64,000 nt of DNA, taken from the NCBI GenBank assembly GCA_029204225.1, contig CM055102.1:32670085-32734084 (forward strand), read 5' to 3'. The stretch comes from Diphasiastrum complanatum. Its lineage: Eukaryota; Streptophyta; Lycopodiopsida; Lycopodiales; Lycopodiaceae. The notes under the pieces were generated by a model. It searched no databases. It was not told where the DNA came from and was given only the letters and a program-made list of their open reading frames with translations. The translations under genes and the position numbers were made by a program. Position 1 is the first letter of the stretch. The number at the start of each line of letters is the position of its first letter. Positions 11,201 to 22,378 of this stretch are shown here, piece by piece.

Positions 11201-14200
11201 GCAACTCCCTCTTAGAGCTTGCACCGTTGTCGATTCCAACCTCGACAAAACCTTGTCCAATCTTAGAACCTCTGAAGTTGACCTTCCTTCAGTATGTTGG
11301 TTGGTAGCCGCTTTTGCAGCTTCAACGTCACCATGATCGTTGATTGTCTTCCCCTACCATCTCCCTTGTCGTCTTCTTTCTTCATATAGTTTCCTTTTCC
11401 TGTGAGTTGCCCCTTCCACATTGTGACAAAACTGTTTTGATTACTCTTGCGAATCCTTTCTCCACCATCCACCCTAATTGCAAAACAACTCCCGAAATGC
11501 CAGTCCTTACTCCTAAGACCTCCTTCAGCATTGACACCATGCTTTGCGGTCCTACAGCAACCTAAAATCTGAGGTAGATTTCATAATCTCCTCTTGCAGC
11601 TCAGCTGCTCCTCGTAGCGCCAGATCTTCTCACAAAACTGTTACCGTTGTGAATGAAGATCAAAGCTGAGAGCTGGCTAGGGACACCACCTGCACCTGCT
11701 TTTCTCCTTGAAGATGATGGCCAAATCAATCCCTTGTGAATTGATTCCGTTCGTTGGAGTACCTCCTTGTTCTCTCAAATCTTGAACCAAGCTCTAATGC
11801 CATGTTCGAAAACTGACTTGCTCATACAAGTTACCCAAGACAAGATTCCTATTGTGATGAAACAATAGCCAAACACATGAGAGAGAACACTAAACTCCAA
11901 CTATGTCCCATTGCAAATGAGGTAGGGCGCACTACATTCTTATAGACTTTGGTCTATGTCAAAAGCAAAAGCAATCTAAAAGCAATTGCCAAATTAATGT
12001 CTCTACATATGGTAAAAGCACTAGAACCTATCTATAGCAATAACTTGTGCTCCAAATCAAACACTAGAATCTCGAACTTGTCTAACTATAGTCTAACTAG
12101 ACTTTTACTAGATATAGGTAAGGTCCCCTAGAATTAGCACACAGGCATGGCCCAATAATCCTAATTAATCCTAAATGACAACATTAGGGGTAATAATTAG
12201 AACATCAACTCTAACAAAATGACAGTCAACAAGTTTGCCTTGGAGACAACTCCATGCATGAGTTAAGGAGCAAAGGCGCAATTCCGGTGAAGCTATCATT
12301 ACGAGACGTGAAGGAGGGTGTGTTGCATGTACCAAGGTTGGCCAAAAACTTGCTATCTATTGGTGCCTTTACCAACAGAACATGCTAGTGGAATTTGACA
12401 AATCTACACGTCTGTGAAAGACAAAGATCAAATCTTCAAGGTGATAGCCAAGGGAATGCAAGAAGGGGGTCTTGACAAGCTTTGCACAGCCATTCCTAGT
12501 CAAGGCATTGATTCCACAAATGAGCATCCTAGTCTAGAGTCTTGTGAGCCTCAGTGCAACAATAGGAACCTGAACATGCTAGTTCAAAACCTCAATATGG
12601 CCAAGCATAGGAGGGCGAAATTAGAAAAAAGCATAAGACTAGGACAACAGTAAATACCGTAAGATACGTGGTCACCATCCACATCACCTCCCACTAGGAA
12701 GAAGTTACCTAGGTGTTATAAAGAAATGATCAAAGAGGGACATATGTTAGGAGAGAGAAGTGAATAAGGTGCCAGAAGTTTTCTTGGGTCTCATGAGAGA
12801 GACACCGGATTAACTTTGCCCTTATGTTCACAATTTTAAAAGCAGATGAGGTAAAATCCATTCACGAAACCGTGAAGAAAAAGGTATGGCAAGAAGCCAT
12901 GCAGGAGGAATATGATTCCATTGTGAAGAACGACACATACAAGTTCACAACATCGCTAGAAGTGGGTTTATAAGACCAAGTTCCATGCTAATGTAACAGT
13001 GAACAAGTGCAAGGCACTCAACAAGAGGGGCTAGACTATGATGAGACATTTGCACCTGTGGGGATGTCCATCAAATGGATGTCAAGAGTACCTTTCTCAA
13101 TGGGCAACTTTAGAGCTTATATGGAGCAACCGCAGGTTTGAGACAATAGGCAAATAGCATCTGGTTTGCAAGCTTAGAAAAGCCTTGTATGGACTCAAAC
13201 AGGATAGCAGAATTGAAGAGTATTTTGCAAAGCAAGGGTTTGAAAAGAGTAAGCGATTGCAATTTGTATGTCTTCAAGAAAGGTGAAGACTTTGTTGTTG
13301 TTGTGCTTTATGTGGATGACTTACTCATCACATGAAGCAATAAGAAACTTATTGCTTGTGTTAAAGAAAATCTTTTGCGTAATTTTGAGATGAAGGTTTG
13401 CTGCACTACTGCCTAGGAGTTGAGATTTGGAAAGAAAAGCATTGTCTTTTTATACTCTCAAGCAAAGTATGATTCAATATAATATGCAAGAAAGCAAGCC
13501 AATTAGCACACCAATGGATGCAAGCAATAAGCAATCAAAGGATGGTCCTTCATTTGCAAATGAGACTCTCCACCATCAATAAGTGGGAAACTTGATTTAC
13601 CTTATGACCACCAAGCCAGATATTGCCTATGTGGTTGGAATTGCAAGTCAATTCTGGAGTAAACCTACTGAATCACATTGGTAGGCAGCCAAACGAATCC
13701 TACATTATGTGAGAGGGATTTTTACCTATGGGATTGGATATACTGATGATGGTGATCTTCAGCTAGAGTTCTTCAGATTCAGATTGGGCAAGTGATAAAG
13801 ACGATCAAAGATCGACGAGTTCATTGTTTGGTGCAACACGAAACAGCCCACTATTGCTTTACCATCTACCAAAGCCGAGTATAGGGCGAGGACTGCATGC
13901 GAAGCCATTTGGTTACGACACCAACTTGATGATATGAGGATTGCTCAAGTAGGACAGACAAACCTTGAGATGCAAAATCAAACCTTGGAGATGCAATCTA
14001 AGCATGCGACAGCAGTGCAAGAGTGGTAGAACCCTCACCATCCAAATGAGGAATAGACCGCTAGATGCCAATTTACAAGAATTTCAAGATGTTTTGCCAC
14101 GATCTATTTCTTGAATCTACCCCACCCTTGAAAATTTACATTTTCTTTTGGGGCTACATAAAGCCTACCAACGCAAAGTTTGACGCAACCAACCACAAAC

Positions 14201-15773
14201 TACGAAAGAAGCATTTCACTTTACAAAAACCTTCGACAACACCCATTCTAGCGCTCGTAAAGAGCAAAGTGCACCCAAGGCCGAGTAGAAAGACAAGAAG
14301 TGGGGCAAGCGCAAGACAGACACTGGTTCCCAAGGCAGGAAAAAGTGCACTAAGCTAGATTGCACATATTTATGAAGGCACAAATCGGTGACTTGTGTTT
14401 ACCCTGTATGGAAAAAGGGCATCTTTCTAAAGATTGCTTGGAAAAGTATAAGAAGATTGGGGGCAGCCCAAATCTTTTAAGGCGTCAGGTAGCTTTACTA
14501 TCTCTTGGGTTGATTTATCCTTAACAAATGGCACAGTTTGCAAGAACTATTGTTTGAGTATGCTATATTTGGCCCCCACAACCTCATTCAAATAAATGAG
14601 TTCGTTAGCTGCCAAGATGTGAATGTAATCTTTGATGATGGTTCTATACATAACTTTGTTGATTTGAAAATTGGTGCATAAACTTCAAGTGGCCACCCCG
14701 CCTCATGTAATATAATTTTTGGGTAAAAAGTGGTTTTAATGCCATTGGCTGTCCACATGAAAAATATAGCAAAAGATTTAATTTTCTAAAAACTTCTATG
14801 AAAAGAAACTAGCTTTCAAAAAAAACTCACTTGGCATTTCAAAAGGGAAGGCCCAGCCGCTGAGGAAGTGAACCTTCCCTTCCCACAGATTTCAACAAAC
14901 AAGATACAATTTAGCAATGAGACTAGAGAGCTACTTAAAGGCGAAAAAAAATTTTCTTTCTATCATAATAAGATGGAACAACAACTAAAAACCTACTAGT
15001 GCTTGCTTGGAAAGATCAACGTTGATACACTTAAATTTGAAAGATTTCAAAGGCAAACATCGTCAAGTATGAAAATTCAAGGTAAGGCAAGCTATTTCTT
15101 CATCACTACATGTTAGCATTTGTAGAAAAACCCAGCGACCCCACAAATAGCTGCTTCTTATAGTGCTGAATGTTGCTCTGAGTAAGAGCTTACAGTGTGT
15201 TAGAGATGCATTCTGCTTCAGAAAGTAACGCCACACCATACGTACCTCGTGGAATTTGAGAAGCTCCAAAATAGCCAGCACAATATCATTGACGTAGCAG
15301 AATCCAGAAGCTTCACATTTTTTGGCATGATGAAGTCCGCCAGCCCAGTTAATGGCAATATCTGCCATCTTCTGATTGAGCCTCACAGCACCTCCGAGGG
15401 AGCCACCCGCATATGTTTGACAGAATGGGAAGAGACCATCGAACACGGGACAATCCTCGCCCACATTGAACCGCTTCAGTTGTCGTATCTGCTCGTGCTG
15501 CGTTTCTGGGGTCACGGTTTTCAGAAAGCGGACGTAATCATCAGCATGAAAGAGGCAAAGGTCACGCTCTTTGGCTTTAGTCGGTGCAAACACGTCCATC
15601 TTCTGATGCAACCCATAGTGCACGAGAAGCGAGTGCGCCATGCGAATGCGATGCGGCTTCATGGGATGCCCTTGGCCGTAGTAATAATTTCCGACTTCTG
15701 AATCATAATAGTAGCACACACGCTTCTTGCGCCCTTCTGGCCCCGCCAGCAACGAATTGCCGCTGCCATCCAT
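3928..15773 (-). CDS. Class I (RPD3-type) histone deacetylase, HDA19-like; five exons
   Basis: Zinc-dependent lysine deacetylase that removes acetyl groups from core histones as part of nuclear co-repressor complexes. Exons by homology and GT-AG sites: 15773-15246, 5287-4847, 4695-4553, 4303-4213, 4062-3928; all phases agree, giving 445 aa. The start MDGSGNSL is chosen because plant HDA19 proteins begin at this point; an upstream in-frame ATG at 15881 would add an unrelated extension. The core is intact: catalytic His148-His149 ([18 protein letters not shown]), zinc ligands Asp184, His186 (DIDIHHGDG) and Asp272 ([13 protein letters not shown]), and Tyr311 in GGGGYTMRN. The C-terminal tail is acidic and shorter than the roughly 500 aa of Arabidopsis HDA19, so HDA6-like identity is possible. 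Intron 1 is about 9.96 kb and full of transposons; the other introns are 150-250 bp. Confidence 0.93.
5382..5495. repeat. 57-bp tandem duplication in HDA19-like intron 1
   Basis: Two adjacent 57-bp units, 5382-5438 and 5439-5495, differ at about one base (TTACATGAC versus TTATATGAC). They lie about 95 bp upstream, in gene orientation, of the exon 2 splice acceptor. A recent local duplication. Confidence 0.9.
5583..6480 (+). pseudogene. Copia integrase C-terminus / reverse transcriptase fragment
   Basis: Plus-strand frame with Copia hallmarks: [16 protein letters not shown] and [10 protein letters not shown] at the end of integrase, then the RT start ([35 protein letters not shown]). A TAG at 5820 breaks the first frame. 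A frameshift near 6255-6280 moves to [19 protein letters not shown] and LKQAPRSW. It stops before the YVDD active site, so both ends are lost. It is antisense to the host deacetylase gene and lies in its first intron. Confidence 0.85.
6481..8566. other. Intron 1 sequence, no gene recognised
   Basis: No supported coding sequence. A TATA-like CTATAAAGG near 7580-7590 and GC-richer patches at 7540-7700 could be LTR remnants, but no terminal repeats, PBS or polypurine tract were found. Confidence 0.4.
8567..8969 (+). pseudogene. Copia gag C-terminus and protease start (left part of an interrupted element)
   Basis: The frame ends in a damaged CCHC knuckle ([18 protein letters not shown], where the first Cys of CX2CX4HX4C reads Asn). 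After a frameshift comes [13 protein letters not shown], the Copia aspartic protease motif with the DSGA active site reading DIGA. The coding sequence is cut at 8969 by the insertion of an LTR element and resumes at 12222 in the same protease domain. Confidence 0.75.
8975..9213 (-). repeat. 3' LTR (internally deleted) of the intronic LTR element
   Basis: Starts TGTTAGAAAACC and ends CTCTAACA on the plus strand. It matches 11803-12216 closely at both ends but lacks about 170 bp of that copy, from just after a shared ATATGGTAAAAG. Length 239 bp. Confidence 0.85.
9214..9222 (-). promoter_or_regulatory. Polypurine tract of the intronic LTR element
   Basis: The minus strand reads AAGGGGTAG directly before the 3' LTR. 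This is the expected site of plus-strand DNA priming during reverse transcription. Confidence 0.6.
10642..11103. mobile_element. Non-autonomous hAT DNA transposon, 462 bp
   Basis: Bounded by an exact 8-bp target duplication TAACAATG (10634-10641 and 11104-11111), the length made by hAT transposases. Terminal inverted repeats begin CAATGTTTC at both ends and are followed by GAAACG/CGTTTC-rich sequence. Inside, TTTCGAAAC-type palindromes recur at 10650-10730 and 10998-11095, with T-rich and A-rich runs between. There is no transposase, so it would depend on one supplied in trans. It sits inside the LTR element and is younger than it. Confidence 0.85.
11784..11802 (-). promoter_or_regulatory. 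Primer-binding site of the intronic LTR element
   Basis: The minus strand reads TGGCATTAGAGCTTGGTTC directly inside the 5' LTR. It is a two-base variant of the TGGTATCAGAGC site used by plant Copia elements. Confidence 0.65.
11803..12216 (-). repeat. 5' LTR of the intronic LTR element
   Basis: 414 bp, TGTTCG...CTAACA on the plus strand. It is the longer of the two terminal repeats and probably the less altered one. Confidence 0.85.
12222..13960 (+). pseudogene. Copia protease to RNase H, heavily decayed (right part of interrupted element)
   Basis: Continues the element cut at 8969. Fragments in order: protease tail ([18 protein letters not shown], about 12310-12360), RT start ([18 protein letters not shown], near 12890-12945), [11 protein letters not shown] (13170-13200), a damaged YVDD region near 13300-13330, [10 protein letters not shown] (13415-13440), and RNase [18 protein letters not shown] (13778-13830). 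At least a dozen stops and frameshifts separate them. Integrase is largely gone, replaced by short unrelated sequence around 12400-12680. Confidence 0.75.
14065..14700 (+). pseudogene. Possible Ty3/gypsy gag-protease remnant
   Basis: A complete CCHC knuckle, [14 protein letters not shown], lies at about 14388-14430, followed about 200 bases later by a retropepsin-like [16 protein letters not shown] (14622-14670), which resembles the DSGS(T)HNF motif of gypsy proteases. Several stops lie between. The family is inferred from the HNF form of the motif; a diverged Copia is possible. It lies in intron 1 of the deacetylase gene. Confidence 0.45.
14701..15245. other. Intron 1 sequence next to exon 1
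   Basis: No mobile element or gene recognised. Bases next to 15245 form the canonical donor GTACGT of intron 1. Confidence 0.5.
15246..15773 (-). CDS. HDA19-like exon 1 (N-terminal half of deacetylase domain)
   Basis: Encodes residues 1-176, from the start Met to FHE, ending GAG before a GTACGT donor at 15245. Holds the class I signature [16 protein letters not shown], residues lining the active-site tunnel, and the catalytic His pair. The exon is richer in GC than its surroundings. Open antisense frames over this exon are shadows. The next coding base is about 10 kb away at 5287. Confidence 0.93.
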
Positions 15774-16250
15774 TCTTCCACACTCCAACCTTGCCTCGTT
15801 TGATTCTGTGATTTGCTTATCGAAACCTACAATACTGTTTTTGTTCTGAAAGAATAAATGAATGCCTAAACCTAATTCCACAAACTTGTTCTTTGAGCTA
15901 GTGATGATCTTCCTGCTTCTTGCAGTTGCACATTCTCTGCCCCCGAGAACTGTTTCCAGATTCTCCGTTGCTGCTGCTGATGCTCCTCCTCCTCCTGCTC
16001 CTGCTGTCTCGCTGTCTGCTGATGCTTTTCGCTTTTGCTTGTTATTTTTAATGTGTGCTAGTGTCGCTCTCTGTTTCTATACTTTGCTTCGTCTTGTGGG
16101 CTGCCTTCTCTTCTTCTTCCTTGTCCAATCAATTTCATACACGTGCTTTGTAAATTTGGGCTTGGAATTTGGGGGCAAGTGAATTACAAACCAAAATCTC
16201 AAGCGTGTCCGAGTATAAACTTTTTGTTTTTATTAATAAAAGATGGGGAA
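15774..16250 (-). promoter_or_regulatory. 5' leader and probable promoter of the HDA19-like gene
   Basis: Sequence upstream of the chosen ATG. On the gene strand 15960-16020 is rich in GGAG/GCAG purine triplets, a common leader composition in plants. No clear TATA box is visible, in keeping with a housekeeping chromatin gene. Transcription start unknown. Confidence 0.4.
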
Positions 16251-18589
16251 AATTACGGCTTGATACAAGCCACTAGCTAACACACTTGCAATTATAGATA
16301 GTGGAGGAAGTTATAAAACATTCGTTTTTGCAACCATGGCACGTCGAGGTATTGCATGTGTTTGAATGCATTGTAAAGTGAGATAAATTCATTGACGGTA
16401 GCCCGGAATGACGAGGCATAACTAATAACCATATACACTGGAGTGACCGGCTATCCATGTCAAGAATTATTCTGAATCCCTTATACTGGACAGGGACGTA
16501 ACATTCTTCCGACCTTTAAGTATCCATTTATGATCCGCCAATCATAAATATTTAGAATCTTATTATTCGTCAATCATAATTTACCATATTCCAAAACCAT
16601 ACTTCATCATTGAAAGATACTAGAGTATATCTATAACATACAACTTAGGAAATATAAAAATTATTCTAAAATCTTTTCCCCAAAGAAAATTACTAGATTT
16701 CAAGAATATTCCTCCAACCCGATTCTTAACCAGATTATGAGTTCCAAATTCTACAATCAATTAAGTAATTAAAGACCATTTTAGCACCCGACTTTAACAA
16801 TCATAAACTTCAGACAATCGCCTAGACAAAATTCTGCTGAATTCCAAATGAATTTAGTGATTATCCTTTGTTGGCTGATTCTGACGAATCCTCAAGATAC
16901 TTGAGATGGACGAAGACTGAGAGCCGAGAAGTACTAGTTAAACATGACAAGTAGAAATTGTGTAAGCCTCATGGTGAATCCTCAAAGATGGAATGACCAT
17001 GTAGGAACTAGTATTTCTAGGCAAAAGTAATAAATGCAAGTAGACCCCTCTTAGAAAAGTAGAGTAAGCCGCCTTTTGATGGTGACCTCTAGTGGAGGAG
17101 ATAATTTCACTTGTAATTTGTGAAATGTGGAAATGCCACTAGGATGCCACCTAAGGAGCTCTCTTGCTTATTTATTTTGTAGAAGGGAGCTTTTGTGTAA
17201 TGTATCTACTCCATGCTTAAACGAGAATAGCTTCCATGAGTTTGATGCATTCTTGAGCTCCTTGATCATTCTTGTTTCTTGAGTGATGCATTACTGATCT
17301 TGCCCTTCCATCCCTATTGTGTGTTGTTGTGAATTGTAGTTGTAAATTAGATTTCATGTTTTCTTGTGGATTAGTGTAGAATCAGCATTGTGGTAAATCA
17401 TCTTGGCTAGGTTTGTGGTGTAACTCTTGCAAATCTTATGACAGCCCAATCCTTGGTGTTCTTGACAGTCCAAGAATCAAGAAATGTGTGTTTCTTGATC
17501 CTTGGGCTCTCCAAAAATGCAGTTTAGTTAAGTTCTTGTTTCTTGGTTTTTTGTTTCTTGCATTTTGATGTAATGTGTAGGCTACTTTAGTTTCAGCTTT
17601 AAGGAATCGTTCATTATGATTTTGTCGTGGTTAGAAGTACAATACAACGATATTCAACTTAGCAGTAACGTAGATCATGTGTTGAATGCATTAGCTTGTG
17701 TTTGGTGGTTTATGCATGTGCATTCAGTTCAAAAATGACCTCCCTAGATGTCCTCTGACAGGCAGGACATTGTTACATCGATACCAGTCCATTCCGCCTA
17801 ATTTGGGCTTCAAAACAAGAGAGGTAACTTAAAGAAATGCTCAAACGAGTCTGGTAATAGACAGAAAATAGTTTTGTAAACAAGACAGAAAGAAAAGAAG
17901 TTGTAGCAGGTTCTAAAGAAACAAATCTGTCTAATTTGGCACCATTGCCGCTTGAACTCAGACATCACATTCATTCATCCATGTTTCTCCCTGTTGTTCA
18001 TCACTGTCAACCAATCTTTGTTCCTCCTGTTCATTCATGCCCATTGTTCTTATTTATTGTGTTCAATCCATGTTTCATATCCATGTCCTTGCACACAGCT
18101 ATACATCCTTGTCCAGCCCCTTTTTGCAATGATTCATCCATGTTCCTGTCCATTCATCCATATTTGTCCAGTTACACGTCTCACTGCTGACTATCTTTGT
18201 TTGCCTCTTCACGATTTTCCATTTGCTTCATCCTTGCACACTCATGTCCATCACTTCATCGAACTACAACTTAGATCCAAACGCTTCCTTAAAACAACCC
18301 TACTCCTGTCATAAACCAGAACTACATCTGTCCAAGCAGACCCCTTCAGCAACGTCTAACAAAGCTACCCATTCCTAAGCTTCGGACTACACACACTACT
18401 TCAACTCCTGCACACACATCCTACTGACTTCTGCATCAGCCATCAAATTGCCTCCTACAAACGACCACCACAACACCTGCAAATCACACCATCCCATGAC
18501 CTGCATACCACATTTGCACACAAACGAGTCCTACAAACAGGCCCTCACAGTCCTGCTTTGACCGAGGTCCCTCAGACTACATTTGATTC
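16251..18589. other. No gene recognised
   Basis: AT-rich to 17900, then a pyrimidine-rich stretch (17930-18580) with many CATTCATCCATG-like words. Open frames on the plus strand here reflect low stop density in C-rich DNA and have no motif. Confidence 0.4.
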
Positions 18590-18754
18590 GCTCTCCTTCT
18601 TACATTATGACAGCCCCTACACACATTCATTACCATCTCGTCCGCTCTCCTTCTTACATTTTGGCACAGCCCCTGCACACATTCGTTACCATCTTGTCTG
18701 CTTTCCTTCTTACATTCTGACCTAGCCCCTACACACATTCATTACCATCTCCCT
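18590..18754. repeat. Three tandem copies of a ~55-bp unit
   Basis: Units start at 18590, 18644 and 18700, each beginning GCT(C/T)TCCTTCTTACAT and ending ACCATCT. Unit lengths are 54, 56 and about 55 bp, with a few substitutions. Minisatellite-like. Confidence 0.8.
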
Positions 18755-18996
18755 AGCAAACAGAGTCGTGCATGTCCGAGCCCTCACGCTCCTGCCCAGC
18801 CCTCACGTTCCAAATGCCCGAGCCTTCCCCTTCACGAACTCACCCGAGTCCTTCATCTTCAACATCTCAACCGAGCCTTCTCCTGTTCAGATCTCGATCA
18901 ACTCCCTGTTATCTGCTCTTGAAATGGTATCTCAAAGCCTTCTAGATCGAGTCTCTGAATGACTTCTCAACCGAGTCTTCATCTCCCAGTTGCAAT

Positions 18997-19875
18997 TGTT
19001 GGAAAAGAGTTGATGAGATGAGAGAGAAAATAATTTGACAAAGTTGAAGTAGGTGAGTGCGGCGGAAGAAACCTTCTTTCCTATGCATGACTACGCCTAT
19101 CAATATTGAACAAAATGTAGTGATAGAAATCACGTTCAATCTTTAGCAACTAACTTTGAAATCGCTAACAACTAAGTGATTACGTAGCCAAACATAAAGC
19201 ATTGAATTATTAGACAAATAATAAGAGATTATCAGTTACAAAAGAATTACAGAGATGCATGCATACTAATATGATATTGAACGCAATAAAAGATAGATTG
19301 TGGAATTGTGGATCAAAGTCGCATGCTCTGAGCTATCTCTGAGCAACTGTAACTTTGTTTGAATTAAGCGTTTCTGCTAATAAGTAGTAAGCGCAATAGC
19401 AAACTCTAAATCAACTCTAAATAATTGAACTAGAATGCTCAAGAGTGTTCAAGCTTGAAAGCTTGAGAGAGATGCTAACTATGCTTCAATCCGTTATGAT
19501 AACATCGATTATGATGTAGAAATATGAGCAACTATTTATACTGAGAAATTAGGTCGTTAATTGCAATTGGTTGTGGTGTGCTGGCACTCGTCCAGTTAGG
19601 ACTTCCTAGAAATTGACTTGTTGATAATTAATGCAAGACGGTGGCTTAAATTCAAAACTAAATGTTAATTGCCGCTCTACATAAATGAACTGTTTTTTGC
19701 AATAGCCGAAAAATACGAAGGCCGATAAATGCGAAAAATGTGAAGGACCAGAAGACTTCGAAGTGGCCACAGTGGCCGAAGTGACAATAACCACCTGTAA
19801 GCCATTTTCGAGTAGTTCTGCAGACTATGTGAAAACATGAAGAAAACTGCAGGTCTGGATGATCAATTGGATTTT
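18997..19875 (-). repeat. Family A Copia 3' LTR (first copy), truncated at its U3 start
   Basis: Begins TGTTGGAAAAGAG and shares with the other family A LTRs the landmarks CATGACTACGCCTATCAAT, AGCTATCTCTGAG and TATAAATA (minus strand, near 19535). Compared with the copy at 21123-22367 it lacks the U3 start and the polypurine tract; a deletion joins it directly to the RNase H end near 19876. Confidence 0.75.
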
Positions 19876-21122
19876 GCACAAAACTTTCTGTGTACATCCA
19901 AGCTTAATGCTTTGGTAAAAATGTCTGCTATCATATCTTGCGTTCGACAGTACAGCAAGTTAATCTCTTTGTTGAGAACTTTGCTTCTGACGTAGTGATT
20001 GTTGTCTTTTAGGGTTTCTTCCTACTATGGCTTCCCAACTAGTAGGGTTAGGGTTTCTAAAAGACATTGAAGTATAGTGGTGGTGGGATTTGATCCACTC
20101 CATTCTATGTTCTCTTGCATAGCAAACTCTCTAAGACTCACCGTTCTAGAGAGAGAATATGACCTAAAACTAGTTCCTTAAGGCAGCCCCCCAACTAAGG
20201 AATGTCCTAGATTAGCTCTCTAAGGCTTCCCCCAACTAGAGAGTACCCTAAATTAACCTAACCCTAATGACCACTATGTCTGCCCCCCAACTAGTGGCTT
20301 CCTAAGTAATCCTAAATAACTCCCACAAGAGAAGGAAAGATGAGTGCATAAGAGAAATAATCTCATAATAACAAGCACAATAACATAAAACCAACTGAGG
20401 AAAGCTTAGTTCGAGCACCACCACCAAGTATTCTATCCACAAGTGGGAACACAAGTTAAGCAAGAATAGATTAGTTCTATTAAAGCTTGGGCTTATACAA
20501 GTGTTACTTAAGGCTCCCAAATCCACTTCTATATATACAATGAGTGGTAGGCTCATATGCTAAGATGCTTATGGGATACTCCCAAAGCTTATTGCTAATC
20601 TATTCTAAGAAGTGACTTCTTGTATTAAGTTCGGTTAACAAAATAAACTTAGAATTAACTTTAAACTTAGACTTTCTAAGTTTAAAGTATTACAATTATT
20701 TCTTGGTAATCCTTAAACTTAAATGGAAAAGGGTCTAAGTCTAAGGTTCCTAAGTATTATTGCTTACAAAATTGAGATTACTTATGGACTTATAAAACAC
20801 ATGCCACAATAACTCTTCTAATGCTGCCATTAAATACAAGGAATTCCTTGGGACTAACAGTGTTACTTGATTTCAATGTGCTTACTCTTGGAATGAAACC
20901 TAGGGTTGGCCTATAAGGCAATGGCACTTTGATTATCACAAGGTACAGATCATGGCATACATAAGAGATCCTATTATTGAATGATAAGGATACTCACGCA
21001 TCTGTTCCTTCTCTTGAATTGTTCGAGGACTCTAGTCCTTTGACAATTTGAGACTTGGATCCATTGGTGAGAGAGCTAACTTGCAATCAACCAGATTATA
21101 TTTTACTAACATATTGTAGATG
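19876..21122 (-). pseudogene. Family A Copia RNase H / RT fragment, interrupted by a solo LTR
   Basis: Minus-strand pol tail matching the copies at 22400-23200 and 34440-35180. It is split by the solo LTR at 20000-20859. After the split about 410 bp is missing (junction near 20940, between ATCACAA and GGTACAG). The next family A element starts at 21123, directly after its RT sequence. Confidence 0.75.
20000..20859 (-). mobile_element. Solo LTR (860 bp)
   Basis: The plus strand starts TGTTGTC and ends ACTAACA. It interrupts the family A RNase H sequence, which reads through if the block is removed. The flanking 5-mers are GTGAT (19995-19999) and GTGTT (20860-20864), a target duplication with one later change. 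A TATATATA on the minus strand near 20530-20537 would be its promoter. No internal region is present, so it is a product of LTR-LTR recombination. Confidence 0.8.
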
Positions 21123-22367
<1,245 letters not shown>

Positions 22368-22378
22368 CTCCCCCTTAA
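22368..22378 (-). promoter_or_regulatory. Family A polypurine tract
   Basis: The minus strand reads TTAAGGGGGAG immediately before the TGTTGG start of the 3' LTR. Confidence 0.75.

Larger units (their letters stand above)
8975..12216 (-). mobile_element. LTR retroelement inserted in an older Copia; target duplication AAATG
   Basis: Direct repeats with TG...CA ends bound the element: 8975-9213 and 11803-12216. A 5-bp target duplication AAATG flanks it at 8970-8974 and 12217-12221, and the Copia protease reading resumes across the gap. A polypurine tract (AAGGGGTAG, minus strand) abuts the left LTR and a PBS abuts the right one, so the element reads on the minus strand, in sense with the deacetylase gene. 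The interior is 2.6 kb and shows only a weak RT-like box (WFMDDILF, about 9950-10000); most of pol is unrecognisable, so it is non-autonomous or badly decayed. Confidence 0.85.

Noticed and set aside
15249-15701. 150-codon plus-strand open frame over HDA19-like exon 1
   Set aside because: Antisense shadow of a conserved deacetylase exon; no motif of its own.
15774-15881. Upstream in-frame ATG extending the deacetylase by 36 residues
   Set aside because: The extension has no similarity to plant class I deacetylases, which start at the MDxxGNS point; treated as 5' leader.
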